Origin: CAYXRK01 sp964467615
GTDB taxonomy: Bacteria > Hydrogenedentota > Hydrogenedentia > Hydrogenedentales > GCA-2746185
DNA length: 13,499 nucleotides
Assembly (NCBI GenBank): GCA_964467615.1
Contig: CAYXRK010000131.1
Span: 1-13,499, forward strand
Direction of reading: 5' to 3'
The first letter of the stretch is position 1; each line of letters starts with the position of its first letter. The notes under the pieces were generated by a model, which ran no database searches, had not been told where the DNA came from, and saw nothing but the letters and a program-made list of their open reading frames with translations. Of the stretch, positions 1 through 5,492 are shown piece after piece. The translations under genes were made by a program, and so were the position numbers.

Positions 1-1324
1 CGTCGTCGGCCGTCACCTCGATCTGCACTTCCGCCTGGCCCTCGGCCAACGCAATGCGTTTGTCGAAGGTAATCTTCGGCTCGGTCAACATCGGCTCGAC
101 CGCCTCGCCATTCACCGTGATCGACTTCACGTTTGCCGTCGAGGTCACCTCGCCCTTCACCCGAACGGCCAAATTGTTGCGCCAAGGCGCTTCCTCGCGC
201 GGAGATTTCAGTTCGATTTGCACGCCCGCGGCGGCGTCCTGCGCGCGGACGCTCTCGAGTATTGCGACGAGGTCCGCGGGCGACAGCGACGCCATCTTAA
301 GCGATTCCGGCGACCGTTCCGCAACGTACCAAAGCATCGCCGCGGACGATTGACGATCTCCCTTGAACACCTTGATCGCCGTGTAATTTTCGTTGCCCGC
401 GATGTCCTTCGCGACAACGATAAACGAGTTCTCGCCGTCCTTCAGCGCGAGATCCGTCGCAAACGGAAGTTGGTTGTCGCCCTGCGATTGCGCGATGACT
501 GCGCCATCAAGCGAAATCGACGCGACGCCGTGTTGGTCGGCGGCGGTCCCCGCGAGACGAATTTGCGCTTCCTGCGTGACCAGCGCGTCCTCCGGCTCGC
601 GGATACCCATGATCGGCGCGGTGAGGTCCACCGTTACCTGGAGCTTTTGGCTCGTCACCTTGTCCGAAAGGTCCGTCGCCTCAATCGTGACCTCGTGCGT
701 GCCCTCGGCGTAGCGCAGTTGTTGCGAGTACGTGATGTCTTCCGAGCTTCCCCGCTGATATAGCTCCGCGCCGTTGACCCGCATGGACTCGACGCCGCTG
801 TCGTCGCGCGCCGTAATGCCCAGATCAACGCCGACCGACGCCACCAGCATGTTATTGCCGAGCGTCGTTTCGAGGGTCGGCGCGTTCTGGTCCTGCATCG
901 CGCCCTTGGCAATCTTCTCGCGCTTTACCAAATCGAGATAGTGGTGGGCCTTGGCGGTATCCATTTGCGCCAGTGAGCGTTCGAGCGTTGCTTGAGCGTC
1001 ATCTAGTTTGCCAATGTGAAGCAGCGCGACGCCCAACTCGCGGTTCGGGAAATATTCCACGAAATGCAGACCATACGTCCGCGCACGCCACGAGTCTCGG
1101 GAACGTCCGGCCAGCGCCTGCCTGAGATCGGCTTCGCCTTCCTCATAGAAGCCCCCGGCGACGAGGTTGGACCCGCGCTCGTAGTAGCTCCACCAGCGTC
1201 CGCGAAACACGCCCCGGGTTGCGCCGTAATCCACTCCGTCCTTGACGAAGCGCGTGTCCTGACCCGATTGGCAGCTTAGCCCCCCGCCAACGAGCAAAAG
1301 TACGCATGCGGCCCGCTTGAGCAT
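1..1324 (-). CDS. Surface lipoprotein with TPR and bacterial Ig-like repeats (partial, C-terminus off the left edge)
   Basis: An open frame of 441 codons runs without a stop from ATG at 1324 to the left edge, so the C-terminus is missing. Residues 1-18 look like a lipoprotein signal (basic MLKR, hydrophobic stretch, then GLSC with Cys18), although Gly at -3 is not the classical Leu. Residues about 43-135 form a TPR-like helical region (WWSYYERG, then HFVEYFPNRELG, then LGVALLHIGKLDDAQATLE). Three beta-rich units follow at about 155-233, 236-322 and 367-441. The middle one carries DLTAP and the VVAKDIAGNE pattern of Big/glucodextranase-B-like Ig domains. It probably sits on a membrane facing the periplasm or the outside and mediates protein contacts. 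In other bacteria similar N-terminal layouts precede FecR, LysM or caspase-like modules, but what follows here is not visible. No convincing Shine-Dalgarno precedes the ATG. The start was chosen for the signal peptide. Confidence 0.75.
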   Translation of the reverse strand, partial: MLKRAACVLLLVGGGLSCQSGQDTRFVKDGVDYGATRGVFRGRWWSYYERGSNLVAGGFYEEGEADLRQALAGRSRDSWRARTYGLHFVEYFPNRELGVALLHIGKLDDAQATLERSLAQMDTAKAHHYLDLVKREKIAKGAMQDQNAPTLETTLGNNMLVASVGVDLGITARDDSGVESMRVNGAELYQRGSSEDITYSQQLRYAEGTHEVTIEATDLSDKVTSQKLQVTVDLTAPIMGIREPEDALVTQEAQIRLAGTAADQHGVASISLDGAVIAQSQGDNQLPFATDLALKDGENSFIVVAKDIAGNENYTAIKVFKGDRQSSAAMLWYVAERSPESLKMASLSPADLVAILESVRAQDAAAGVQIELKSPREEAPWRNNLAVRVKGEVTSTANVKSITVNGEAVEPMLTEPKITFDKRIALAEGQAEVQIEVTADD

Positions 1325-1411
1325 ACCAGCCGTTACCCCAGTAATTCTCTCTACGAGCGTACCATACGAACACCGGTTTTCAAAATTTCCGGCCCTCGCA
1401 CGATCCAACTC

Positions 1412-2236
1412 CTAATCCCGATCCAACAAATAGAAACATCGTCCGGCCTTGTCGCGATACAATGTCCGCACTTCGTATCCGCGCGAAAGATAGTGCAAGA
1501 ACGCCCGGCGCGTCGACGCCCGCCAGCGCTCGCCCCGATCCGGCGCGGCTTGTTTCTCCGACTGAATGCTTGCCGGTACTTCGACCCGGACCACGGAACC
1601 ATTCACTAACGCGAAATCCGTTTTCGGCTCGGGCGACCCGTCGGTCAGCCGCGTATTCACAATTGGCGTCCGCGAATACGCATCGATTTCGAGTCGGTCC
1701 AAGACCTCCCCTTCGTTCCCGCTTAGCGCCTCCTCGACGCGAGGCGACTCGATGTCCCACGCCACGATGAACCGGTCTGTGCCGAGCCCCTGGTGTAACA
1801 CACTCCCCGTATCGCCGTACATGTTTTCGACGTACTCGTGGACGTGCGCGCCCAGCTTGTTCAGATTCAGATGCGCGTTCTTTGCCTCGAGCGGATCGTA
1901 GGTCCAGTACACGGTCTCAACGCCTAAGGGCCTCAATAGTTCGCGCTGGTAGGCTTTGAGGCGGACACCCAGGCCCTTGTCCCGGAGGCCCGGACGGACG
2001 GCAAGCATATCCGACCAGTGGACGAGCCGCCGGTTCTCAACGCCCGTCATACCGAATACGAAACCCACCAATGCGCCGTCCTCGTCAAACGCTCCCGCGC
2101 ATACACCCCCGATCCGTTGCGATACCTTCAGTATCGACAACGGCACAACGCCGTCAAAGTCCCCGCCCCAGGTGTCGCGCTGCAACTGCACGCAGGCCCG
2201 GTATTCCTCAATCGTCGAAAGTCGTCGCAAATTCAT
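1412..2236 (-). CDS. GNAT-superfamily acetyltransferase-like protein (COG3375 type)
   Basis: A 274-residue protein whose N-terminal 170 residues follow the GNAT fold. The acetyl-CoA pyrophosphate loop is visible as VRPGLRDKGLGVRLK (around residues 80-94; Q/R-x-x-G-x-G). It is followed by YWTYDPLEAKNAHLNLNKLGA, the stretch I associate with the COG3375 family of uncharacterised GNAT proteins of about 270 residues. The remaining 100 residues hold short beta segments and end FYLLDRD. Length agrees with that family. The acceptor substrate is unknown, and I would not infer one from the neighbours. The start ATG at 2236 has no clear ribosome binding site. The stop lies 87 bp upstream of the lipoprotein gene start on the same strand, so the two could share a transcript. 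Confidence 0.8.
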   Translation of the reverse strand: MNLRRLSTIEEYRACVQLQRDTWGGDFDGVVPLSILKVSQRIGGVCAGAFDEDGALVGFVFGMTGVENRRLVHWSDMLAVRPGLRDKGLGVRLKAYQRELLRPLGVETVYWTYDPLEAKNAHLNLNKLGAHVHEYVENMYGDTGSVLHQGLGTDRFIVAWDIESPRVEEALSGNEGEVLDRLEIDAYSRTPIVNTRLTDGSPEPKTDFALVNGSVVRVEVPASIQSEKQAAPDRGERWRASTRRAFLHYLSRGYEVRTLYRDKAGRCFYLLDRD

Positions 2237-2340
2237 CGCGCTATCGTCACACGGTCAGTTCGCCGGTCCGTTGCAACAGTTGCCGCTCTGCTTATCATAC
2301 CGCCCGCGATACTTCATCCTCGACTATCGTCGGCTCGCAA

Positions 2341-2396
2341 TCAGGCGAAGGGGAGGGCGAGGCTCCCGCCGGGCCGGAGTCAGGTGAAGGAGAGGA
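2341..2396. repeat. Imperfect direct repeat with a small palindrome (dispersed intergenic repeat-like)
   Basis: TCAGGCGAAGGGGAGGG at 2341-2357 recurs as TCAGGTGAAGGAGAGGA at 2380-2396, a 39-bp offset. Between them GGGAG (2351-2355) and CTCCC (2363-2367) can pair. Read on the plus strand, it gives a GEGEAPAGP-type string. Such strings turn up as shadow translations of repetitive intergenic DNA in many uncultured bacterial genomes. It lies in the 267-bp gap between the GNAT gene and the zinc-ribbon gene, which holds nothing else I can name. Confidence 0.45.
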
Positions 2397-2503
2397 ACAA
2401 TACGCCAATCATCGGTCGTTCTGGACTGAATACCCGTATTGTGGGAGGTCGTCGAAAACGAAGTCGTGCGATCGGATGCAAAGGATTTTTTGCGCCGCGC
2501 ATA

Positions 2504-2680
2504 CTACGCTGTCCGGAGTTCCGCCCATAGCGAGAGCCGTTCGCGATTGATTTCGAGAAGGGCCTCTTCTTTACAATGCGGGCAGTACGTATGACTGACT
2601 GGCCTGTCCGATTGCGGCGCTTGGAGCACCCACCTTCCTTGGTCTTGGTACAGACGGCACTTGCAGCACTGGGTTATCAT
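2504..2680 (-). CDS. Small zinc-ribbon protein, 58 aa
   Basis: An ATG at 2680 opens a 58-codon frame ending in TAG at 2504-2506. It is preceded by a perfect GGAGG (2690-2694) with 9-nt spacing, one of the best ribosome binding sites in the window. The protein begins MITQCCKC and has YCPHC at residues 32-36. Cys5/Cys8 and Cys33/Cys36 therefore form two CxxC knuckles about 25 residues apart, as in a rubredoxin-type zinc ribbon, with a short helix following (KEEALLEINRERL). The W...VSHTYCPHC arrangement recalls the small C-x-x-C...SHG-x-CP-x-C modules seen alone or at the C-termini of signalling proteins. A structural or regulatory metal-binding role is likely; the partner is unknown. It is divergent from the MazG-like gene, with 66 bp between the starts. 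Confidence 0.8.
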   Translation of the reverse strand: MITQCCKCRLYQDQGRWVLQAPQSDRPVSHTYCPHCKEEALLEINRERLSLWAELRTA

Positions 2681-2689
2681 GTTCGGAGA

Positions 2690-2694
2690 CCTCC
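2690..2694 (-). promoter_or_regulatory. Shine-Dalgarno of the zinc-ribbon gene
   Basis: GGAGG on the minus strand, 9 nt before the ATG at 2680. It decides the start of the 58-aa gene. Confidence 0.75.
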
Positions 2695-2746
2695 GTGTCC
2701 CCGTCGAATTGCATCGGCAAGATCACAAAAACCTTGAGTTCCAAAA

Positions 2747-3160
2747 ATGAACTATCCCCACTATTCCGGTGATCCGGCCTCCGAGACCGAATGGTTCGAT
2801 GCCTTGATTCGGTTGGCGCGTTTTCTGCGGGGTCCGGGGGGATGTCCGTGGGATCGCGAGCAATCCTCGGGCGATTTCGCGGGCTTTATACGGAACGAGG
2901 GGGCGGAATTAAGCGATGCGCTGGCTTCCGGGGACAATAAGCACGCTTCCGAGGAGTTTGGCGACACGATCTTCACAATCCTCGCAACTGCAGCAGCCGC
3001 AGAGGTGGAGGGCCGTTTCACGCTGGAAGACGCGCTTCGGGAGGCGCATGCGAAGATGATTCGGCGGCATGAACACGTGTTCGGAGGCACCAAAGCCGAG
3101 ACCCCCGAAGACGCAATCCGCGCCTGGAACGACGTAAAAGCCCGGGAAAAAGCCCTCTAA
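2747..3160 (+). CDS. MazG-like nucleotide pyrophosphohydrolase
   Basis: A 137-residue single-domain protein of the all-alpha NTP pyrophosphohydrolase (MazG) type. Members cleave nucleoside triphosphates to the monophosphate and pyrophosphate, often clearing damaged nucleotides in the cytoplasm. Family marks are LRGPGGCPWDREQ at residues 27-39, the second metal motif EEFGD (Glu69, Glu70, Asp73), and KMIRRHEHVFGG (103-114). In the first metal motif, where classical MazG has EExxE, this protein has NEGAE (Asn50, Glu51, Glu54), so one ligand is replaced. E. coli MazG has two such domains and about 260 residues; this one resembles single-domain homologues. No clear Shine-Dalgarno precedes the ATG. 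It may be catalytically altered, but the fold assignment is firm. Confidence 0.85.
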   Translation: MNYPHYSGDPASETEWFDALIRLARFLRGPGGCPWDREQSSGDFAGFIRNEGAELSDALASGDNKHASEEFGDTIFTILATAAAAEVEGRFTLEDALREAHAKMIRRHEHVFGGTKAETPEDAIRAWNDVKAREKAL

Positions 3161-3206
3161 ACGTCCTCATACGACGGGAAATTTGCCTTCCAACGCGCGA
3201 AATTCA

Positions 3207-3253
3207 CCCGGCGTGCCGGGAAAAACCGCTGAATCGCCTCCCGAACGCCCGGC
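3207..3253. repeat. GC-rich inverted repeats downstream of the MazG-like gene
   Basis: CCCGGC (3207-3212) and GCCGGG (3215-3220) form a tight palindrome followed by AAAAA. A second CCCGGC lies at 3248-3253 and could pair with GCCGGG across a 27-nt loop. Position 47 bp after a stop codon suggests a transcript end or an attenuating fold. No U-tract follows on the plus strand, so a classical intrinsic terminator is not supported. Confidence 0.3.
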
Positions 3254-3272
3254 CTCGAGTTTCGAAACGGGG

Positions 3273-3301
3273 TTGACTGGTTTGGAAATTTCGGGAATAA
3301 T
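3273..3301 (+). promoter_or_regulatory. Sigma-70-like promoter of the sigma factor-Nudix operon
   Basis: TTGACT (3273-3278) and AATAAT (3296-3301) are separated by exactly 17 bp; each matches five of six consensus bases. The expected start point is about 3308, giving a leader of roughly 108 nt before the chosen ATG at 3416. Confidence 0.55.
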
Positions 3302-3323
3302 GTGGGAATATATCGGGAATATA
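3291..3323 (+). repeat. Three tandem 11-bp repeats overlapping the promoter -10 (possible operator)
   Basis: TCGGGAATAAT (3291-3301), GTGGGAATATA (3302-3312) and TCGGGAATATA (3313-3323) are head to tail with no gap, so GGGAATA recurs every 11 bp, about one helical turn. The first unit contains the -10 hexamer. The third GGGAAT (3315-3320) can also pair with ATTCCC at 3330-3335 across nine bases. A protein binding one DNA face, such as a repressor or the sigma factor itself, is a reasonable inference. Confidence 0.5.
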
Positions 3324-3415
3324 AGTGAGATTCCCTGGCTGTGATACGAATCCCGCAGCCGTCGATGTGTTTTGTTTCGTTCACCCATAGCGCGTCGCGC
3401 ATCCGATCGATCCCC

Positions 3416-4012
3416 ATGCCGAATTCCGAGAAGGCCCCTAAGGCCCGCGATCCCGAGTTCGACGCGCTGGTGTTGACGCATTTGGATATGCTCTATGCGG
3501 TTGCGTTGAAGCTGACGCGCAACCCGAACGACGCGCAGGACTTGACGCAAACGACCCTCCTGAAGGCGATGCGGTTCCATCAGCATTTCAAGGAAGGCAC
3601 CTACATAAAGGCATGGCTGCTGACGATTTTGCGCAACACGTTTATTAACGACTATCGACGGCGCGCGCGGCGGCCGGACATTGTCGAGTTGTCGGGGTTG
3701 GAGCCCGCGCCGGACGCAGGCCCCGACAAAGAAGTTCCCCTCGCGCTGAAGAGCCGCACGCTCGAAGGCGTGATGGAACTGCTCGATGACAAGGTCAAGG
3801 CCGCCGTGCATAGCCTTCCTCCCGAGTTCAAGCAGGCGGTCGTGATGGCGGACATCGAGGACAAGTCGTACAAGGAAATCGCGGAGGAGATGGGGACGCC
3901 GATGGGGACGGTGATGTCGCGGTTGTATCGCGGCCGTAAGCTGCTCCGGGAACAGTTGGGAGACTACGCCCGGGGCAGAGGCATCTCAAAAAAGAAGCGA
4001 AAGCGGAAATGA
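3416..4012 (+). CDS. ECF-type RNA polymerase sigma factor (sigma-70 family)
   Basis: A 198-residue protein directing RNA polymerase to a specific promoter set. Region 2 lies at residues about 15-85, with DLTQTTLLKAMRF (42-54) for -10 recognition and AWLLTILRNTFINDYRRR (66-83). Region 4 lies at about 132-182 and ends in the helix-turn-helix YKEIAEEMGTPMGTVMSRLYRGRKLL. There is no region 1 or 3, and the length fits extracytoplasmic-function sigma factors, closest in pattern to SigR/SigE-like groups. It ends in an unusual basic tail, GISKKKRKRK. No anti-sigma gene is adjacent: the stop overlaps the Nudix start in ATGA, so the two are translationally coupled. ATG at 3416 was chosen because homology begins just after it. 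Possible upstream starts (ATG 3365, GTG 3341) have no ribosome binding site either. The promoter and 11-bp repeats at 3273-3323 probably control it. Confidence 0.88.
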   Translation: MPNSEKAPKARDPEFDALVLTHLDMLYAVALKLTRNPNDAQDLTQTTLLKAMRFHQHFKEGTYIKAWLLTILRNTFINDYRRRARRPDIVELSGLEPAPDAGPDKEVPLALKSRTLEGVMELLDDKVKAAVHSLPPEFKQAVVMADIEDKSYKEIAEEMGTPMGTVMSRLYRGRKLLREQLGDYARGRGISKKKRKRK

Positions 4013-4515
4013 GCGATCCGCGTTCGCATGATTGGTACACCCGGCCCACGAACGTCGGGGATCGCCGCGGCGCTGGGGGCGTCGTGGCGCGGGTTGAGGC
4101 GGGGCGGGTGCTTGTCGCGCTCGTGAAAGAGCGGGAATTGGGGGCCCAGTATTACGTACTTCCGAAAGGAGGTCTCGAAATCGGTGAATCTGTCGACGAG
4201 GGGGCGTTGCGCGAAATCCACGAAGAGGCGGGGCTGACGGCGCTGGAAAAGTTGGTGTCGCTCGGTTCGCGGGAACGGCTCGAGTTCAAGAAACGCTACT
4301 GGCAAGAATCGCATTACAATCTTTACTACACCGAACAGGTCGAAGGCGAAATCCTGGACAAGGAGAACCATTTCGACTTTGGCTGGTTTCTAATTGACGA
4401 TCTGCCGCCGATGTTTTGGGACGACGAGCGCGCGTTGATCGAGGAGTTTCGCGATGCTATCCGGGAACTGGCCACGAAGCGGGCGGGCGAAACCGTTCGC
4501 GAGGACCCGGCCTAA
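4009..4515 (+). CDS. Nudix hydrolase
   Basis: A 168-residue hydrolase of nucleoside diphosphates linked to another moiety. The Nudix box is complete at residues 54-76: GGLEIGE, seven residues, REIHEEAGL, which supplies the magnesium-binding glutamates. The preceding YYVLPKGGLE and the N-terminal RGAGGVVAR strand (20-28) are typical of diadenosine polyphosphate or diphosphoinositol polyphosphate hydrolase-like members, but substrate cannot be read from sequence alone. Its ATG overlaps the sigma factor TGA by one base pair step (ATGA), implying coupled translation and co-regulation with that sigma factor. It is followed by about 725 bp without an intact gene. Confidence 0.88.
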   Translation: MSDPRSHDWYTRPTNVGDRRGAGGVVARVEAGRVLVALVKERELGAQYYVLPKGGLEIGESVDEGALREIHEEAGLTALEKLVSLGSRERLEFKKRYWQESHYNLYYTEQVEGEILDKENHFDFGWFLIDDLPPMFWDDERALIEEFRDAIRELATKRAGETVREDPA

Positions 4516-4593
4516 GGGAAGCTTGTTGATTTTAGGGACCGGAGTTTGAAATTCGTTGAATAGTTCCGGCCGCGCAAACATCGTGAAGTGCTC

Positions 4594-4672
4594 GATGACG
4601 ATGACGATGACGAATGACGAGCACGAGAACGAGTACGAGTACGAGTACGAGCACGAGAACGAGTACGAGAAC
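4594..4672. repeat. Hexanucleotide tandem repeat, GATGAC then GAG(C/A/T)AC
   Basis: Three GATGAC units (4594-4611), a short interruption, then nine contiguous 6-bp units of the form GAGNAC from 4619 to 4672 (order CAC, AAC, TAC, TAC, TAC, CAC, AAC, TAC, AAC after each GAG). As 6 is divisible by 3, every frame stays open and gives Glu-Tyr/His/Asn or Val-Leu strings. The resulting short frame, 4556-4741, has no ribosome binding site and looks like a by-product. Possibly a variable-number locus. Confidence 0.8.
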
Positions 4673-4709
4673 GATTGGCTGAACGATCCGTTGAGTTTTG
4701 GGATCGGCG

Positions 4710-4882
4710 CGAAGTTGAGTGCGAACGTGCGAAGGGTGTGAAGGGAAATAACGGGTGCAGGGAAGATTGGTCGTGCGGCGAGTCGATTTTTGGAGCAGGG
4801 GCCGGGGCGAGGTGAAGGAGACAAAGCGGCGTGCATTTCGAGATACTGGGGAAATCGAAGATGCGGAAACGTTTGCCGTGGG
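4710..4882 (+). repeat. Segmental duplication, copy 1 (decayed)
   Basis: 4710 to about 4770 matches 5074 to about 5134 with scattered substitutions (both begin CGAAGTTGAGTGCGAACGTG). 4802-4830 matches 5212-5240 exactly over 29 bp, including the GGTGAAGGAG ribosome binding site. Similarity continues into the coding start up to about 4882 and then ends abruptly. Copy 2 is 46 bp longer between the two blocks. Confidence 0.8.
4831..4882 (+). pseudogene. 5' remnant of a second copy of the 83-aa gene
   Basis: GTG at 4831 occupies the place of the intact gene's ATG at 5241 and keeps the same ribosome binding site. The first seven codons parallel the intact gene (HFEILG against RFEIIG). A one-base deletion near 4851 then shifts the frame. 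In the shifted frame EIEDAETFAVG matches the intact NIEDSETFAVG. Similarity stops after about 52 bp, so the remaining three quarters and the partner gene are missing. It is a truncated, frameshifted relic. Confidence 0.7.
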
Positions 4883-4948
4883 CAAGTTCAGACAATACAC
4901 AGCGTGGCATAGGCGCAACCAAATCAAAGCTACATACTGTGTCGACGG

Positions 4949-5021
4949 CCCCTCACCCGTCCCACCCTTCGACACCCTCAGGGCGAACCCTTCGACAGGC
5001 TCAGGACAGGCGGGTGAGGGG
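4949..5021. repeat. Palindromic dispersed repeat with TTCGACA units
   Basis: CCCCTCACCCG (4949-4959) and CGGGTGAGGGG (5011-5021) are perfect 11-bp inverted arms. Between them CCCTTCGACA occurs at 4965 and 4988, a 23-bp period, each followed by a CTCAGG core (CACCCTCAGGGCGAA and CAGGCTCAGGACAGG). I recognise this TTCGACA...CTCAGGACAGGC type as a common non-coding repeat of environmental bacterial genomes. It lies just beyond the point where duplication copy 1 breaks off. Confidence 0.7.
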
Positions 5022-5073
5022 GTCTTGAGCTAATCGGTGGGTGAACACTCGCCAGCGTATTTTCGGAGCAGCA

Positions 5074-5293
5074 CGAAGTTGAGTGCGAACGTGTGAAGGG
5101 TGTGAAGAGAAACAGCGGGTGCAGGGAGGATGGGGCGCGTAGTATGGTCATTTTCGGAGCAGCACTATGTCGGCAAACATTTCTGATGAATTTCTCGTTC
5201 GGGACACTCGACCGGGGCGAGGTGAAGGAGACAAAGCGGCATGCGTTTCGAGATCATTGGTAACATCGAAGATTCGGAAACGTTTGCTGTGGG
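5074..5293 (+). repeat. Segmental duplication, copy 2 (contains the start of the intact 83-aa gene)
   Basis: Counterpart of 4710-4882. Within it TTTTCGGAGCAGCAC occurs twice, at about 5060-5074 and 5151-5165, and a diverged TTTTTGGAGCAG stands at the matching place of copy 1. This suggests more than one round of local duplication. Confidence 0.75.
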
Positions 5294-5492
5294 AGGCGGG
5301 ATACGTGACTTAAAGCGGCTTCAAAAGGTCTACGGTAAAGGCAATTGGCGAAAGCGGAAAGGAAACGCGCGAGTGAGGCTGCCGGATGGTACAATCCTTT
5401 TGGCTGAGTTACATTGGTACGAGGCGTCTGGAATTGGCAAGAAGGAATTCAAGATCAAACGATTCTTGGAGAAGGGCAATGGCACGTTCTAA
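5241..5492 (+). CDS. Small basic protein of unknown function, 83 aa (first gene of an overlapping pair)
   Basis: The ATG at 5241 follows GGTGAAGGAG (5221-5230) with 10-nt spacing. The protein is mostly beta: MRFEIIGNIED (1-11), a basic loop YGKGNWRKRKGNARVRL (31-47), a strand TILLAELHWYEA (51-62), and a basic end GIGKKEFKIKRFL. The LHWYEA and GIGKKE segments look strongly conserved, and I believe related hypothetical proteins exist in cyanobacteria and other phyla; this needs a search. There is no signal peptide or membrane segment, and the high Lys/Arg content would suit nucleic-acid binding. Its last 14 bp overlap the next gene. GC is visibly lower than in the flanking genes, which suggests acquisition. 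Function is not known. A toxin-antitoxin-like pairing is only a possibility. Confidence 0.7.
   Translation: MRFEIIGNIEDSETFAVGGGIRDLKRLQKVYGKGNWRKRKGNARVRLPDGTILLAELHWYEASGIGKKEFKIKRFLEKGNGTF

Larger units (their letters stand above)
4516..5240. other. Repeat-rich stretch without an intact gene
   Basis: This gap after the Nudix gene contains, in order, a hexanucleotide array, a decayed duplicate of the region preceding the small 83-aa gene, a TTCGACA-type palindromic repeat, and the upstream part of the second copy of the duplication. Open frames here are low-complexity or in conflicting frames, and none is accepted as a gene. Confidence 0.7.

Noticed and set aside
218..763. 181-codon plus-strand open frame over the lipoprotein gene
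   Set aside because: It is antisense to a frame that reads as a coherent TPR/Ig-like lipoprotein. Its product is an arginine-rich string without domain features, as expected from GC-rich antisense.
1325..1411. Minus-strand promoter TTGAAA with TACGCT before the lipoprotein gene
   Set aside because: The -35 is fair, but the -10 matches only three of six bases with 16-bp spacing. It could be chance, and the gene may be read through from the GNAT gene.
4594..4672. CRISPR-like array
   Set aside because: The units are 6 bp and contiguous with no spacers, so this is a simple tandem repeat.
4556..4741. 61-codon open frame with a Glu-Tyr repeat
   Set aside because: Its openness is explained by the hexanucleotide array, it has no ribosome binding site, and its end runs into the duplicated non-coding segment.
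4755..5033. 92-codon open frame
   Set aside because: It joins the leader, the shifted relic of the 83-aa gene and the TTCGACA repeat. Each part is explained by something else.
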